From Enterovibrio baiacu (GTDB taxonomy: Bacteria > Pseudomonadota > Gammaproteobacteria > Enterobacterales > Vibrionaceae), in NCBI RefSeq assembly GCF_004120195.1, contig NZ_SCHN01000012.1, positions 62,001-126,000 on the forward strand: DNA of 64,000 bases, read 5' to 3'. The notes under the pieces were generated by a model. The model was given only the letters and a program-made list of their open reading frames with translations. It ran no database searches and was not told the origin of the DNA. The translations under genes and the position numbers were made by a program. Below are positions 26,732 to 37,125 of the stretch, piece by piece (positions within the stretch are counted from its first letter, which is position 1; each line of letters opens with the position of its first letter).

Positions 26732-27196
26732 ATGTTTCACATTGCTCTCTACGAACCTCAGATTGCTCCAAATACCGGTAATATCATTCGACTGGCTGCC
26801 AACACGGGCTGCAAACTTCATTTGATTGAGCCTCTGGGTTTTGACTTCGAAGAGAAGAAACTGCGTCGCGCAGGCTTGGATTACCACGATTTGACCAACG
26901 TCACTCGCTACCCAAACTATGCCGCGTTTCTCGAAGCGATGGGTGACAGACGTATTTTCGCGTGCACGACGAAAGGCAGCCGCCCCCACACTGACGCAAC
27001 GTATCAAGAAGAAGACGTGCTGCTGTTCGGTTCAGAAACCAGTGGCCTTCCTGATGCTATCCGCGATAATTTCGCCCCAGAGCAACGTATTCGCGTTCCT
27101 ATGATGCCGAGCAGCCGTAGCTTAAACTTGTCGAACTCCGTCTCGATAATCTGTTACGAAGCATGGCGTCAGCTTGGTTTTAAAGGCGGTATGTAA
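26732..27196 (+). CDS. trmL: tRNA (cytidine/uridine-2'-O-)-methyltransferase TrmL
   Basis: TrmL methylates the wobble 2'-OH of tRNA-Leu isoacceptors. The 154-residue SPOUT protein begins [20 protein letters not shown], the family signature with the NTGNIIR motif. The trefoil-knot motifs [10 protein letters not shown] and [19 protein letters not shown] bind S-adenosylmethionine. It is a single-gene unit with terminators on both sides, between tpiA and a chemoreceptor gene. Confidence 0.96.
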   Translation: MFHIALYEPQIAPNTGNIIRLAANTGCKLHLIEPLGFDFEEKKLRRAGLDYHDLTNVTRYPNYAAFLEAMGDRRIFACTTKGSRPHTDATYQEEDVLLFGSETSGLPDAIRDNFAPEQRIRVPMMPSSRSLNLSNSVSIICYEAWRQLGFKGGM

Positions 27197-27221
27197 CGCC
27201 TTTACCGATAATGCAGACGAT

Positions 27222-27246
27222 AAAAAGCAGGCTAGGCCTGCTTTTT
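27222..27246. terminator. Terminator between trmL and the chemoreceptor gene
   Basis: An 11 bp stem (27222-27232 with 27236-27246), loop TAG, with A and T tracts on each side, serves both converging genes. Confidence 0.9.
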
Positions 27247-27281
27247 TCGTTTTGTTCGCCACGCCGTGACGAATTCAGTCG

Positions 27282-28952
27282 CTAAGCCTGTTTACCCACA
27301 GAGGCTTGAAGGTTGGTGGCAATGTGGTTGAGTTTTGTCGTTGCATCCACCAAATTCATAATCTGCTGAGCACTTAGCTCTGCCATGTCATTAATCTTGT
27401 TCACGTTAACGTTCACTTCTTCAATCACACCGCTTTGCTGTTCTGCTGCACTCGCCACTTGAAGGTTCATGTCAGTCACGCCCGCACTGGCTTCGCTGGC
27501 CTGAGAGAGATACTCACCAGATTGGCGAGAGAGCGAAATGGTTTTATCCCCCATCTCACAGCTTTTCTCCATGGTCTCAACCGCTTCTTTGGTCACCGAA
27601 CTTAATTGCGCAATCATGGTTTCAATTTCGGACGTTGAATCATGGGTACGTTGCGCCAAGCTGCGCACTTCATCGGCCACCACGGCAAATCCGCGCCCTT
27701 GCTCACCGGCACGCGCAGCCTCGATCGCCGCATTCAATGCAAGCAGGTTCGTTTGCTCAGCGATGCCTTTAATGACATCCAGCACTGAGGCAATGTTACT
27801 GCTGTTTTTTTCCAGCTCGCTCAACGCCGCACTGCTCTGTGAGAGACTTTCAATCAAGTGTTGCGTCTGAATCATCGCTTCTTCATTCACACGCATGCTC
27901 TCTGACGACTTGGTTGACGCATTCTCAGTGGCACTTTGTGTGGATGCCGCGTTGTTGGAAATCTCCTGCGCGGTGGCAGACATTTCATTGAAGGCTGCAG
28001 CGACTTGAAGGATTTCACTCGATTGCTCGCTCGCATTGTTTTTTACTGCATTTGTCGTCGAGTTTAATGCTGTCACCGCTTCAGACACTTCATCGGCGAC
28101 TTTGGCAATCATGGCGTTGGTGCTTTTACGTGTCCCTTCCATGTTCTTTTGGAGTACACCAATGATACCAGGTTCATCCACCACACCTGCTCGACTAAAG
28201 TCTCCCGCCGCTTGCAAGGCAAGCGCTTCAGATACTTTGTTAAGGCCTGCGTAAATACGACTAAGGATGATTTTTGACATGATGATGGCTATCACTAACG
28301 CCAGAATGACGGATCCGATCACGGTATATTCCAAGATGATGGCGCGTTTTTCGATATCAAGGACCGCGGTTTCAGTAAATTGACCAACGTCGGACAATAA
28401 GCTGTCCACCATCTTGGTTGTCGTTTCAGCTTCTTCACCGACCACCTTGTCCAACACTTCGGCCTCGTGAAAATGCTGACCTTCCAGCTCTTTGAAAACA
28501 TCTTCAACATGCACCATCCATTTGGCGTGTAACGCCGATGCCTCGTTGAGCTTATTGTCGGCGGCGGTAAACGCGAGTTTTTCTTCTTCAGTGCCTTTTA
28601 AAATGCCATCAGCCAACAGCGTTTTAATCTCTTTTTTGTCTTTAATGACCTTGTCACCGAGCTCATAAAAATACGCCTTTTCTTTCGCGTATTGCGCTTC
28701 AGCTCCCGGCTCAATCCCTACTCCAAGGGCATAACGAAAGGCTTTGTTGTAGTGAACTCGCTGCTCAACCTGATGTTCAGTTGCTCTACTGATAGCGGCT
28801 AACACAGGGATATCTCTGTGAGCCACACCTTGAACATGACTCTCAATGTAAGCCAACTTGTAGAACACAAACGCGCCTACCACGATTTGGATACCACACA
28901 CCAAAACGACAAACATTGTGAGTCGTTGTTTTATCGTCATTGAAGAGGACAT
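27282..28952 (-). CDS. Methyl-accepting chemotaxis protein
   Basis: A 556-residue transmembrane chemoreceptor. Membrane helices lie at about 10-30 and 205-227, with a helical periplasmic sensor of about 170 residues between them, of four-helix-bundle type. A HAMP segment follows ([18 protein letters not shown]), then a long cytoplasmic coiled coil with the CheA/CheW hairpin tip [20 protein letters not shown] and [16 protein letters not shown]. Methylation helices are rich in Glu/Gln pairs. It ends GKQA without a CheR-binding pentapeptide. The ligand is unknown. It lies alone between trmL and cpxA, with the flanking genes conserved housekeeping ones. Confidence 0.95.
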   Translation of the reverse strand: MSSSMTIKQRLTMFVVLVCGIQIVVGAFVFYKLAYIESHVQGVAHRDIPVLAAISRATEHQVEQRVHYNKAFRYALGVGIEPGAEAQYAKEKAYFYELGDKVIKDKKEIKTLLADGILKGTEEEKLAFTAADNKLNEASALHAKWMVHVEDVFKELEGQHFHEAEVLDKVVGEEAETTTKMVDSLLSDVGQFTETAVLDIEKRAIILEYTVIGSVILALVIAIIMSKIILSRIYAGLNKVSEALALQAAGDFSRAGVVDEPGIIGVLQKNMEGTRKSTNAMIAKVADEVSEAVTALNSTTNAVKNNASEQSSEILQVAAAFNEMSATAQEISNNAASTQSATENASTKSSESMRVNEEAMIQTQHLIESLSQSSAALSELEKNSSNIASVLDVIKGIAEQTNLLALNAAIEAARAGEQGRGFAVVADEVRSLAQRTHDSTSEIETMIAQLSSVTKEAVETMEKSCEMGDKTISLSRQSGEYLSQASEASAGVTDMNLQVASAAEQQSGVIEEVNVNVNKINDMAELSAQQIMNLVDATTKLNHIATNLQASVGKQA

Positions 28953-29094
28953 AAGCTAACCATTCCTTAGAAGCATAAACTGCAGGGGGTACAAAGATTG
29001 ACGTCGAAAAGACGTCAACCTGTTCTAAGGTTAGCCGTTGGTTTTTAAAATGAGACATTCAACTGTAAAGATAATGCAGCAAAAGCTCTCAGGA

Positions 29095-30492
29095 CTATGA
29101 ATGTGTGACGAGGCTAAAAATTAACCGAATGGTTAATCCCCCCTTATCATTTAGCAGCGCCTCTGCACGACCGTTGTGCTGCCGCATAGCACTATCAGTG
29201 ATGGCAAGCCCAAGCCCGGTACCGCCACTGATGCGATCTCTTGCCGTCGAAACACGGTAAAAAGGCCTGAATATGTCTTCGAGCATTTCGGGTGGCACAC
29301 CATTGCCATCATCGCTTACTTCCACAAGCAGGCTTCGCGCTTCAACAGTAAACGTCACGTTAATCTGTGTGTTCGCGTATTTGATGGCATTGCGCACCAC
29401 ATTTTCTAATGCGCTGCACAGGAGCGGACCATTACCTTCAATGTTCGCATTGGGCAAAGGCTGATAGCTGAAGTGCTTGTCACATTGGCTCGCTTCAAAC
29501 TCAGCATCTTCCATCAGTGTCTGCCAAAGATCATCGAGCGAAAACACATCGCGTTCGGCATGGCTGTTCAACTGCATGCGTGACAGCGACAGCAAATCTG
29601 CAATCATTTGCTCCATGCGTTCTGCTTCGGTATCAATGCGGGCTAAATCTCCGCTTTCACCCTGCTTACGCATTGCCAAGGCATTCGCCATGCGAAGACG
29701 CGTAAGCGGAGAGCGTAGCTCGTGAGATATATCGGAAAGTAGACGTTGTTGACCACTGACCATTTGATTCAGCGCTGTCACCATCTGGTTAAAACTCGCA
29801 CCCGCCTGACGAAACTCTTGCGGGCCTTGCTCAAGGCTAGGGTCGAGTTCAAAACGCCCTTCAGCAACGCGTTCTGCCGCTTGTTGGAGACGACGAGCAG
29901 GTCGACTCACCGCCCATGCGAGCCAGAGCAAAAATGGGGTACTGACCACCATGGTGACCAGCAGCAATTGAAAGGGTCTATCAAGAATCTGCACGTAGAA
30001 TGGCGGCGCTTCTCGCCATAATTTTCCTACGTACATCAAGGCTTGTTCATCACCGTCAGAAATCAAGAACGGCCCTGCCAACATCCATCGACCATACAGA
30101 CGCTGCATGGGTGCCTCAGGGTTATCAGCCACACTGGTGAAGTTTTTCAGTACACGGCTACTGCCATGATGACCGCTGAATAGCATCTCGCCCTCTAACC
30201 CGGTGAAGTAGAGTTTTCTCGGCGCACGCTCAGGCTGTTTTTTCTGTATCTTTTTGAGCTTTGACTGCAAGCTCCCATGCTTGCGGGCGACATCCTGCGA
30301 TATGTCTTCCGCTAGCTCGGTATATTTCACTTTGACGGCGTCAGGCAAGTTGCGCTGTTGGCGTGGGTCACTGTGTTGGGCAGCCAATACAGCAATCAGC
30401 ACCAGCAATAATGTCAGCCAAAAAATCGCAAATATGCGCCCATAAAGGCTTTTGATTCGTGGGAATTTTATTTTCGACAAGAAGAACGTCAT
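29095..30492 (-). CDS. cpxA: Envelope-stress sensor histidine kinase CpxA
   Basis: CpxA senses misfolded periplasmic and inner-membrane proteins and phosphorylates CpxR. The 465 residues show membrane helices at about 19-39 and 174-194, a periplasmic sensor between, HAMP after the second helix, and LLSDISHELRSPLTRLR with the phospho-acceptor His257. The ATP lid has NAIKYAN, DDGNGVPPE and GGTGLGLAI. The ATG overlaps the cpxR stop as TAATG. The N-terminus is about ten residues longer than in E. coli. CpxP, expected to bind the sensor, is encoded divergently. Confidence 0.96.
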   Translation of the reverse strand: MTFFLSKIKFPRIKSLYGRIFAIFWLTLLLVLIAVLAAQHSDPRQQRNLPDAVKVKYTELAEDISQDVARKHGSLQSKLKKIQKKQPERAPRKLYFTGLEGEMLFSGHHGSSRVLKNFTSVADNPEAPMQRLYGRWMLAGPFLISDGDEQALMYVGKLWREAPPFYVQILDRPFQLLLVTMVVSTPFLLWLAWAVSRPARRLQQAAERVAEGRFELDPSLEQGPQEFRQAGASFNQMVTALNQMVSGQQRLLSDISHELRSPLTRLRMANALAMRKQGESGDLARIDTEAERMEQMIADLLSLSRMQLNSHAERDVFSLDDLWQTLMEDAEFEASQCDKHFSYQPLPNANIEGNGPLLCSALENVVRNAIKYANTQINVTFTVEARSLLVEVSDDGNGVPPEMLEDIFRPFYRVSTARDRISGGTGLGLAITDSAMRQHNGRAEALLNDKGGLTIRLIFSLVTHS

Positions 30493-31187
30493 TACACCTC
30501 CACCAGCAAATAGCCGCGCCCACGCAAGGTCTTGATACGCGGTTTGCCGTCAGCACGTTCAGGTAGTTTCTTGCGAATGTTGGAGATGTGCATATCAATC
30601 GCGCGATCAAACGGCGCAAGGCGTTTCCCCAACACATTCAAACTGATATCGGCTTTCGCAACAATGGTGCCCGGCTGCCTAACCAAATAGGTCAGCAACG
30701 CGGTTTCTGTGCCCGTCAGGTCAATCAACTGCTGTTGGCAATACACTTCCATCTTGCCTGGGAAAATTTCGATGTCTTGGTATTCAAGTTTCTCTTGCAC
30801 ATCGTCGCTGCGCTTTTCGTCATTGCCTTTGCCCGTGCGACGTAAAATGGCGCGCATGCGTGCGAGCAACTCTCGGTCACTAAACGGTTTCGGCAGGTAG
30901 TCATCAGCACCCAGCTCTAAGCCCATCACGCGATCGATTTCTTCCCCTTTCGCGGTCAGCATCAATACGGGGGTTTCCCATTGGTCGCGCAAACGTCGCA
31001 AGGTTTCCATACCGTTCAGCACGGGCATCATGACATCCAGTAGTACCAAGTCGGTGTCGACGGCAATTTTTTCCAAGCCTTGCTGACCGTTGTCGGCAAT
31101 GTTGACGGAATAACCTTCAAGCTCAAGAAGATCTTTTAATAAGCTCGTCAATTCAGTGTCGTCATCAATAAGGAGAATGTTTGCCAT
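30492..31187 (-). CDS. cpxR: Response regulator CpxR
   Basis: CpxR is an OmpR/PhoB-family activator of envelope-stress genes. The 231 residues hold a receiver domain with acidic pocket at Asp8-Asp10, phospho-acceptor Asp51 (LLDVMMP) and conserved Lys in DDYLPKPF, and a C-terminal winged helix ending KIKTLRGRGYLL-type (TLRGRGYLLVEV). It heads the cpxRA operon and is divergent from cpxP. Tandem CpxR boxes lie in the shared region, so autoactivation is expected. Confidence 0.97.
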   Translation of the reverse strand: MANILLIDDDTELTSLLKDLLELEGYSVNIADNGQQGLEKIAVDTDLVLLDVMMPVLNGMETLRRLRDQWETPVLMLTAKGEEIDRVMGLELGADDYLPKPFSDRELLARMRAILRRTGKGNDEKRSDDVQEKLEYQDIEIFPGKMEVYCQQQLIDLTGTETALLTYLVRQPGTIVAKADISLNVLGKRLAPFDRAIDMHISNIRKKLPERADGKPRIKTLRGRGYLLVEV

Positions 31188-31311
31188 GGTCGGTGATTGC
31201 CTTCATCAGTAATGTCAGGGGAATACCCAAGCAACCTAAGCGGCTTTCTTTAGCCAGTCTCTTTAGGTTGTGTGAATACAGTATCTGCCAATCTCGAATG
31301 TGATTCCATGC

Positions 31312-31369
31312 GTAAAGCGGAGGTTTACCGCGCTTTACATAAGTTTACCTTGCCTGCACACCGGTTTAC
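31312..31369. promoter_or_regulatory. CpxR box array between cpxRA and cpxP
   Basis: TTTAC occurs at 31324, 31334 and 31344, exactly 10 bp apart, making two overlapping perfect CpxR boxes (GTAAA-N5-GTAAA read on the other strand). Further half-sites are GTAAA at 31312-31316 and TTTAC at 31365-31369, the latter two helical turns from the third. The array lies 65-122 bases before the cpxP start. Confidence 0.9.
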
Positions 31370-31433
31370 GTCCCAAGCGATAAAGTTACTCCCATCAAAC
31401 GACACAACAAAAAAACAAACCGGAGAAAACACC

Positions 31434-31904
31434 ATGAAATTTTCTAAACGTATTGCTGCTACCGTTATCGCCCTGCCTCTGATGATGGGTTCTATGTCTG
31501 CCATGGCGTTTGGTGGTAAACACCACGGTGGCGAAGGCATGATGGGTGGCAAACACCTACTACGCGGCATCGACCTCACGGATGCGCAAGAAGAAAAAAT
31601 TGATGCACTTCGCGAACAAAACCGTGATGCGAAGAAAGCAAACAAAGCGAAAAACAAAGAAGCAATGATGGCTGACCGTCAAGCGATGCAAACACTGCTT
31701 CTTGCCGACAACTTCGATGAAGCCGCTATCCGCGACCTTGCGAAGAAAATGTCAGACCAACAAGTTGAGCGCCGTATTTCTCGAATGAAAGCACAGCACG
31801 AAATGCTCAACGTTCTGACGCCAGAACAGAAAGTTCAGGTGAAAGAAAACATGGCAAAAATGGCTGAACGCATGCAAGAGCGCATGAAGAAGCACCACGG
31901 CTAA
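31434..31904 (+). CDS. cpxP: Periplasmic Cpx-pathway inhibitor/chaperone CpxP
   Basis: CpxP is a small periplasmic helical protein that restrains CpxA and delivers misfolded proteins to DegP. The start at 31434 (MKFSKRIAATVIALPLMMGS) gives 156 residues with a signal peptide probably cut after SAMA. The two LTxxQ motifs of the family are LTDAQ and LTPEQ. The mature part is rich in Lys, Met, Ala and Glu, as expected for the dimeric helical cradle. A frame running in from upstream covers the CpxR boxes and is rejected. It is strongly expected to be CpxR-activated. Confidence 0.94.
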   Translation: MKFSKRIAATVIALPLMMGSMSAMAFGGKHHGGEGMMGGKHLLRGIDLTDAQEEKIDALREQNRDAKKANKAKNKEAMMADRQAMQTLLLADNFDEAAIRDLAKKMSDQQVERRISRMKAQHEMLNVLTPEQKVQVKENMAKMAERMQERMKKHHG

Positions 31905-31936
31905 TCGCCACTTCACCGCCAAGTGAGTATCCCTTC

Positions 31937-31967
31937 ATGCCAGCCCCTGCTGGCATGTTGCTTTTTT
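31937..31967 (+). terminator. Terminator of cpxP
   Basis: An 8 bp stem (31937-31944 with 31949-31956) is followed after GTTGC by six T residues. Confidence 0.85.
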
Positions 31968-32140
31968 GGCGCAAGAAAATACTAACGCGATGCCTTAAAA
32001 CACAACGTTTAGATGGGGTACTCGACCTTTCCTCACAACCTTTCCCTTTCAACCTTGCTTGATTGAATACGCTCGCAATTGCTTAAAACCACACCAAAAA
32101 ACGTTATACTCTGCGCACTTGTTCAGAATACGTTCTCAAT

Positions 32141-33031
32141 ATGACTAAAAATTACGCCCGGCTCGTTCAAATGGCCGCATGGGCAGCCACAATCACAGCC
32201 ACGTTTCTTCTTATCATGAAGCTCTTCACTTGGTGGTACACAGGCTCTGTGAGCTTGTTAGCATCACTTGTTGATTCTCTGATCGACCTTCTCGCCTCTG
32301 TGACGAACCTTTTTGTTGTGCGCTATGCATTGCAACCCGCCGATGAAGAACATCGCTTCGGACACGGCAAAGCGGAATCACTCGCTGCCCTCGCGCAATC
32401 TGCATTCATTGTGGGCTCGGCATGTTTCTTGTTGCTTAACGGTGTTGAACGTTTCTTCAAACCCGCTGAACTTCATCACCCTGAAGCGGGCGTCGCCATC
32501 AGTGTCGTCGCAACGCTCATGACGGGTTGCTTAGTGCTGTTCCAAAAATGGGTGGTGCGCAAGACGGGAAGCCAAGCGATTTCCGCTGATTCCCTTCATT
32601 ACCAATCCGATCTTCTCATGAACATCGCGATCATTATCGCGCTAGGGCTATCGTGGTATGGCTTCTCTCAAGCCGATGCCATTTTTGCCATTCTGATTGG
32701 TCTGTTTATTTTGGTGAGCGCGTTCAAAATGGCGAATGAGGCCGTGCAATCTTTGCTGGATCATCAACTCCCTGTGGAAGAGCAAGAAAAGATCATGACA
32801 TTGGCGTCAACCGTCGCGGGTGTGCAAGGCGTTCACGATCTTCGCACGCGTCAGGCAGGTGCAACACGCTTTATTCAGCTTCACTTAGAGTTGGATGACG
32901 ACATGAAATTGGTGGATGCGCACCGCATTGCGGATGAAGTGGAAGACAGGCTTGAGATCGCTTTTCCCAATGCCGACATCTTGATTCACCAAGATCCCGT
33001 CTCAGTGGTAGGAAAATCTCCACGAGAGTAA
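32141..33031 (+). CDS. fieF: Cation-efflux protein FieF (ferrous iron/zinc)
   Basis: FieF (YiiP) is a cation-diffusion-facilitator dimer that exports Fe2+ and Zn2+ using the proton gradient. The 296 residues have six membrane helices, the intramembrane metal site [13 protein letters not shown] (helix 2) with HYQSDLLMN (helix 5), the [10 protein letters not shown] loop, and a C-terminal cytoplasmic domain with HDLRTRQAG. In E. coli it also lies between cpxP and pfkA. The ribosome site is weak. No clear Fur or Zur box was found. Confidence 0.95.
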   Translation: MTKNYARLVQMAAWAATITATFLLIMKLFTWWYTGSVSLLASLVDSLIDLLASVTNLFVVRYALQPADEEHRFGHGKAESLAALAQSAFIVGSACFLLLNGVERFFKPAELHHPEAGVAISVVATLMTGCLVLFQKWVVRKTGSQAISADSLHYQSDLLMNIAIIIALGLSWYGFSQADAIFAILIGLFILVSAFKMANEAVQSLLDHQLPVEEQEKIMTLASTVAGVQGVHDLRTRQAGATRFIQLHLELDDDMKLVDAHRIADEVEDRLEIAFPNADILIHQDPVSVVGKSPRE

Positions 33032-33297
33032 AACTAACACACAAATTGTCACAAAAATTTGTAACCGTTACTGATATTTATCAACGAAAAACGGTAGCGA
33101 AATTGTAATAGTCTTACATAAGTAGGAAAGTTACAGTTTTAAACGAGCAGCCAGCAAGCTAAACTGGCACGTCAAGCATGCCTGAGGCAAACCCGCGATA
33201 CCTACTAAGACTTTTCTTAGCGAAGCAGGGTGCGAGGCCTAAGTTTCTGCATGCAAACCGGATTTGAAAGTTCAATTCCCAAAGTCAGAGGGTAACC
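33032..33297. other. pfkA upstream region with small hairpins
   Basis: The 266 bases hold no gene. CTAAGA (33205-33210) pairs with TCTTAG (33215-33220), and GCATGC occurs at 33176-33181 and 33249-33254. These may be leader structure. A weak AT-only inverted repeat follows fieF at about 33042-33064 and is not a convincing terminator. Confidence 0.35.
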
Positions 33298-34260
33298 ATG
33301 GTTAGTAAAATTGGTGTTTTGACCAGTGGCGGTGACGCCCCAGGTATGAATGCAGCCATCCGCGGTGTTGTGCGCGCCGCATTGAGTGAAGGCATTGAAG
33401 TCTGCGGTGTTTATGATGGCTACCAAGGCCTTCACCAGAACCGCATCGAGAAACTGAACCGCACGAGCGTTTCAGACATGATCAACCGAGGCGGAACCTT
33501 CCTCGGTTCTGCGCGCTTCCCTGAATTTAAAGAAGAGAAAGTGCGTGAGCAAGCCATCCAGAACATGAAGATGCACGGCATCGAAGCGCTGGTTGTGATT
33601 GGCGGTGACGGTTCATACATGGGTGCGAAAAAACTGACTGAAATGGGTTTCCCATGTATCGGTCTACCAGGCACCATTGATAACGATATCCCAGGTACTG
33701 ACTACACCATCGGTTACTTGACGGCACTCAACACCGTTGTTGAAGCCATCGACCGTCTACGTGATACGTCATCTTCTCACCAGCGTATTTCTATCGTTGA
33801 AGTGATGGGTCGCCACTGTGGTGATTTGACCCTGATGGCGTCAATCGCTGGCGGTTGTGAGTACTTCATCACGCCAGAAATCGGCCTGGATAAAGAGAAC
33901 CTGATCTCTAAGATCAAAGAAGGTATCTACAAAGGTAAGAAGCACGCAATCATCGCGATCACCGAGCTAATGACTGACACCAACGAGTTGGCGAAGTACA
34001 TCGAAGCAGAAACCGGTCGTGAAACACGCGCAACTATCTTGGGTCACATTCAGCGTGGCGGTCAGCCTCGCGCATTCGACCGTATCCTTGCGTCTCGCAT
34101 GGGTGCGTTCGCGGTTGAACTGTTGATGCAAGGTGAAGGTGGTCGTTGTGTGGGCGTTCAGAACGAACAGCTGGTTCACCACGACATCATCGATGCTATC
34201 GACAACATGCGCCGTCCATTCCGCAAAGACCTTTACGACGTGGCAAACAAACTGTTCTAA
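33298..34260 (+). CDS. pfkA: 6-phosphofructokinase
   Basis: PfkA phosphorylates fructose-6-phosphate to the bisphosphate, the committed step of glycolysis, and is a tetramer activated by ADP and inhibited by phosphoenolpyruvate. The 320 residues equal the E. coli enzyme. [18 protein letters not shown] binds [15 protein letters not shown] and [16 protein letters not shown] (catalytic Asp) form the active site, and GRHCGDLTL contacts substrate. AGAGGGTAACC precedes ATG. It is monocistronic with a strong terminator. Confidence 0.98.
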   Translation: MVSKIGVLTSGGDAPGMNAAIRGVVRAALSEGIEVCGVYDGYQGLHQNRIEKLNRTSVSDMINRGGTFLGSARFPEFKEEKVREQAIQNMKMHGIEALVVIGGDGSYMGAKKLTEMGFPCIGLPGTIDNDIPGTDYTIGYLTALNTVVEAIDRLRDTSSSHQRISIVEVMGRHCGDLTLMASIAGGCEYFITPEIGLDKENLISKIKEGIYKGKKHAIIAITELMTDTNELAKYIEAETGRETRATILGHIQRGGQPRAFDRILASRMGAFAVELLMQGEGGRCVGVQNEQLVHHDIIDAIDNMRRPFRKDLYDVANKLF

Positions 34261-34300
34261 GCATTCATTGCAGACAACACGCGTCTAAACAGCGGAAAAG

Positions 34301-34328
34301 AAAAACGGAGCCAATCGGCTCCGTTTTT
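34301..34328. terminator. Terminator between pfkA and cysE
   Basis: A 12 bp stem (34301-34312 with 34317-34328), loop AATC, with A and T tracts for both converging genes. Confidence 0.92.
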
Positions 34329-34383
34329 GTATTCAGCGTGCGTGGTTCTCATGTCGGCGAGCACAGTTCGCCAGCAAATCAGA

Positions 34384-35226
34384 TCAAATGCCGTCGCCTT
34401 CGATAAATTCGGAGGAGCTGATATTTTGGTCCATGTCGAACGACGGTGTGTCGCTGCTGGGTGTACCAATGATTTTGGCTGGCACACCTGCTGCAGTGGT
34501 ATGCGCCGGCACAGGGATCAACACCACAGAACAAGCCGCAATCTTCGCGCCTTCACCCACTTCAATGTTGCCCAGCACTTTCGCACCCGCACCGATCATG
34601 ACACCGGTACGAATTTTCGGGTGACGATCGCCACTTTCTTTACCGGTACCACCCAATGTGACGTCTTGAAGAATGGATACGTCATCTTCGACCACGGCGG
34701 TTTCACCGATAACAATGCCCGTTGCATGGTCGAACATGATGCCTCGGCCAATCTTAGCAGCAGGGTGAACATCGACCTGACAGGCAACCGAAATCTGGTT
34801 TTGCAGGTACACCGCCAGTTCGCGGCGGCCTTGCGACCAAAGCCAATTCGCCACACGGAAACCTTGCAATGCATGGAAGCCTTTTAAGTACAGAAGCGGC
34901 GTGGAATACAACTCGATCGCGGGGTCACGCTCAACGGTCGCGCAGATATCACAGGCAGCAGATGCCACAATGCTCTTGTCGCCCGCATACGCTTCTTCAA
35001 CCACTTCACGCACCGCCATGGCTGGCATGCTTGGCGTGGCCAGCTTATTTGCCAGAATATAACTGAGCGCAGCCGCGAGCGTATCGTGCTTAATGATGGT
35101 GGCATGGAAGAAACTCGCCAGCATAGGCTCACGTTCGGTTTGCTCTTTTGCTTCGCGCTTTATGGCTTTCCAAACATTGTCTTGCTGACATTTTTTGTCG
35201 CGGCCTTCACCACATGTCCTTTGCAT
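34384..35226 (-). CDS. cysE: Serine O-acetyltransferase
   Basis: CysE acetylates serine to O-acetylserine, the cysteine precursor, and is feedback-inhibited by cysteine. The 280 residues contain the N-terminal helical domain (EPMLASFFHATIIKHDTLAAALSYILANKL) and a left-handed beta-helix of hexapeptide repeats with the catalytic His-Asp (MFDHATGIVIGE). The C-terminal tail after IGTPSSDTPS would bind CysK. The start at 35226, with GTAAGGT upstream, gives seven more residues than E. coli. A terminator separates it from gpsA, so unlike E. coli it probably has its own promoter. Confidence 0.95.
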   Translation of the reverse strand: MQRTCGEGRDKKCQQDNVWKAIKREAKEQTEREPMLASFFHATIIKHDTLAAALSYILANKLATPSMPAMAVREVVEEAYAGDKSIVASAACDICATVERDPAIELYSTPLLYLKGFHALQGFRVANWLWSQGRRELAVYLQNQISVACQVDVHPAAKIGRGIMFDHATGIVIGETAVVEDDVSILQDVTLGGTGKESGDRHPKIRTGVMIGAGAKVLGNIEVGEGAKIAACSVVLIPVPAHTTAAGVPAKIIGTPSSDTPSFDMDQNISSSEFIEGDGI

Positions 35227-35542
35227 TCGTGTACCTTACTTCTTTCACTTACATTGCTGACATTCAGCTCAACATCTCCATTCATCGTTGTAGGTGAATG
35301 GTAGTGTTAAACCTTCGCTCATTTGCTTTCGCAGGTGATCGCTACATCCTTGGGGAATCACTCGCCAAACATTGAAGAGTCTTTCCCTAAGTGTGACATA
35401 GATATCGAAACAACCAAAATAGCCACGTAAACGACCAAGCACCAAAACGTCCGTAAACCCCAGTCATTTTGCCGTTAGTCGCAAAAAAGAAAAACGCGGG
35501 AGAATATCCCGCGTTTTCAGATTTCACATCTTCGCTCGAGGG
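35227..35542. other. Region between gpsA and cysE
   Basis: About 316 bases. The gpsA terminator occupies 35486-35517; the remainder should contain the cysE promoter. No gene or clear operator is seen. Confidence 0.5.
35486..35517 (-). terminator. Terminator of gpsA
   Basis: An 11 bp stem (35491-35501 with 35507-35517) is followed on the minus strand by TTTTCTTTTTTG. Confidence 0.9.
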
Positions 35543-36574
35543 CTATTCAGATGTTCTTTGACGTGCAAGCAAGTCTTGCGCAGCCAAATTGGCATCTTTA
35601 CCTTCATAAAGTACCTGATAAATCTGCTCAACGATGGGCATTTCTACGCCAATACGTTTCGCAAGCACACGGACTTCTTTGGTATTGCGATAGCCTTCAA
35701 CAACCTGACCAATCTCAGTTTGTGCTTCTTCGACGTCTTGGCCTTTACCCAAGGCTAAACCAAAACGGCGATTGCGCGATTGGTTGTCAGTACATGTCAG
35801 TACCAAATCACCCAAACCCGCCATGCCCATAAAGGTTTCGCGTTCCGCACCCAATGCCACACCCAGGCGGGTAAGCTCAGCAAGACCACGGGTGATGAGC
35901 GCTGTGCGCGCATTGGCACCAAAGCCAATACCGTCGGACATGCCTGCACCAATCGCAATCACGTTCTTCACCGCGCCACCAAGCTGCATGCCAACAAAAT
36001 CGCTGTTTCCGTACACTCGGAAGGTACGGCTACAGTGGATTTTCTCTTGCAGATCAGCAAGAAACTCGGCATCAGGAGAGGCAACTGAAATGGCAGTAGG
36101 CATCCCTGCTGCCAGTTCTTTAGCAAACGTTGGACCTGACAACACAGCCAATGGCACGTTGTCACCCAGTTGCTCATGCGCGACATCTTGAAGTAAACGA
36201 CCCGTCTCAGGCTCTAAACCTTTCGTCGCCCAACAAATTCGTTGGTCATCACGAAGAAACGGCTTCACCTGTGCCAGTACCATACCAAACACATGGCTTG
36301 GCACCACCACAAGAATATCGCGCGTTGCTTGAACGGCTTCTTGCAGATCGGCGCTGAGGATCAGTGAATCTGGAAAGGCGACACCCGGCAGAAATGCTTC
36401 ATTAGAACGATCGATTTCCAATTGCGCCATGTGCTCGGGTTCGTGCCCCCACAACACCACATTTGCGCCGTTGCGCGCGAGTGAAATTGCAAGAGAAGTG
36501 CCGTATGAGCCAGCGCCCAATACGGTCATAGCCACGTTTGTATCTTGAACATTGGCTTTCGCGGTATCTGTCAT
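35543..36574 (-). CDS. gpsA: NAD(P)-dependent sn-glycerol-3-phosphate dehydrogenase
   Basis: GpsA reduces dihydroxyacetone phosphate to sn-glycerol-3-phosphate for phospholipid synthesis. The 343-residue enzyme has the dinucleotide fold [42 protein letters not shown] and the catalytic [15 protein letters not shown] (Lys). It follows secB by 26 bases with TAAGG upstream and is probably in one operon with it. It complements the glycerol kinase route seen at glpK. Confidence 0.97.
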   Translation of the reverse strand: MTDTAKANVQDTNVAMTVLGAGSYGTSLAISLARNGANVVLWGHEPEHMAQLEIDRSNEAFLPGVAFPDSLILSADLQEAVQATRDILVVVPSHVFGMVLAQVKPFLRDDQRICWATKGLEPETGRLLQDVAHEQLGDNVPLAVLSGPTFAKELAAGMPTAISVASPDAEFLADLQEKIHCSRTFRVYGNSDFVGMQLGGAVKNVIAIGAGMSDGIGFGANARTALITRGLAELTRLGVALGAERETFMGMAGLGDLVLTCTDNQSRNRRFGLALGKGQDVEEAQTEIGQVVEGYRNTKEVRVLAKRIGVEMPIVEQIYQVLYEGKDANLAAQDLLARQRTSE

Positions 36575-36600
36575 TCGTGTCGACCTTAAATTCGCGTAGA

Positions 36601-37071
36601 TTACGCTTCTGCGCCGTCTGTCGCTTGAGTTTGGTTTTGTAGGTAGTTCATGAACAATGCGTCAAAGTTAACTGGCGCTAGGTTCAGTTGTGGGAACGTA
36701 CCTTTAACCACTAGGCTAGAGATGGTTTCGCGTGCGTATGGGAATAGGATATTCGGGCAGAATGCACCTAGGCAGTGAGCCAATTGTGGCGCTTCCATAC
36801 CGTCAACAGTGAAGATACCACCTTGTTGTACTTCACATAGGAACGCATTTTCTTCTGCATTTTTAACCGTCACGGTCAAACGAAGAACCACTTCGTAAAC
36901 GCCTTCGCCTAGCTCACGGCTTTGCGTGTCTAGGTCTAGGTTTACATCTGGATTCCATTCTTGCTGAAACACGTCAGGAGAGTTTGGCGCTTCAAAAGAC
37001 ACGTCTTTCAGGAAGATACGTTGAATCGCAAAGTTCTGTTGTGCTTGTTGGTTGTTCGCTGCTTCAGCCAT
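36601..37071 (-). CDS. secB: Protein-export chaperone SecB
   Basis: SecB is a tetrameric cytoplasmic chaperone that keeps precursors unfolded and passes them to SecA. The 156 residues, [19 protein letters not shown] at the start, the acidic SecA-binding face and [32 protein letters not shown] are diagnostic. AAGGA precedes ATG. It lies between yibN and gpsA; grxC, present here in E. coli, is absent. Confidence 0.98.
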   Translation of the reverse strand: MAEAANNQQAQQNFAIQRIFLKDVSFEAPNSPDVFQQEWNPDVNLDLDTQSRELGEGVYEVVLRLTVTVKNAEENAFLCEVQQGGIFTVDGMEAPQLAHCLGAFCPNILFPYARETISSLVVKGTFPQLNLAPVNFDALFMNYLQNQTQATDGAEA

Positions 37072-37125
37072 AGTGTTAAATCCTTGTTATATAAAACAAA
37101 TGCTTTCACGCATTACAAAATAATT

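Noticed and set aside
33042-33064. ACAAATT/AATTTGT inverted repeat after fieF as a terminator
   Set aside because: AT-only stem without a T tract; unlikely to terminate transcription.
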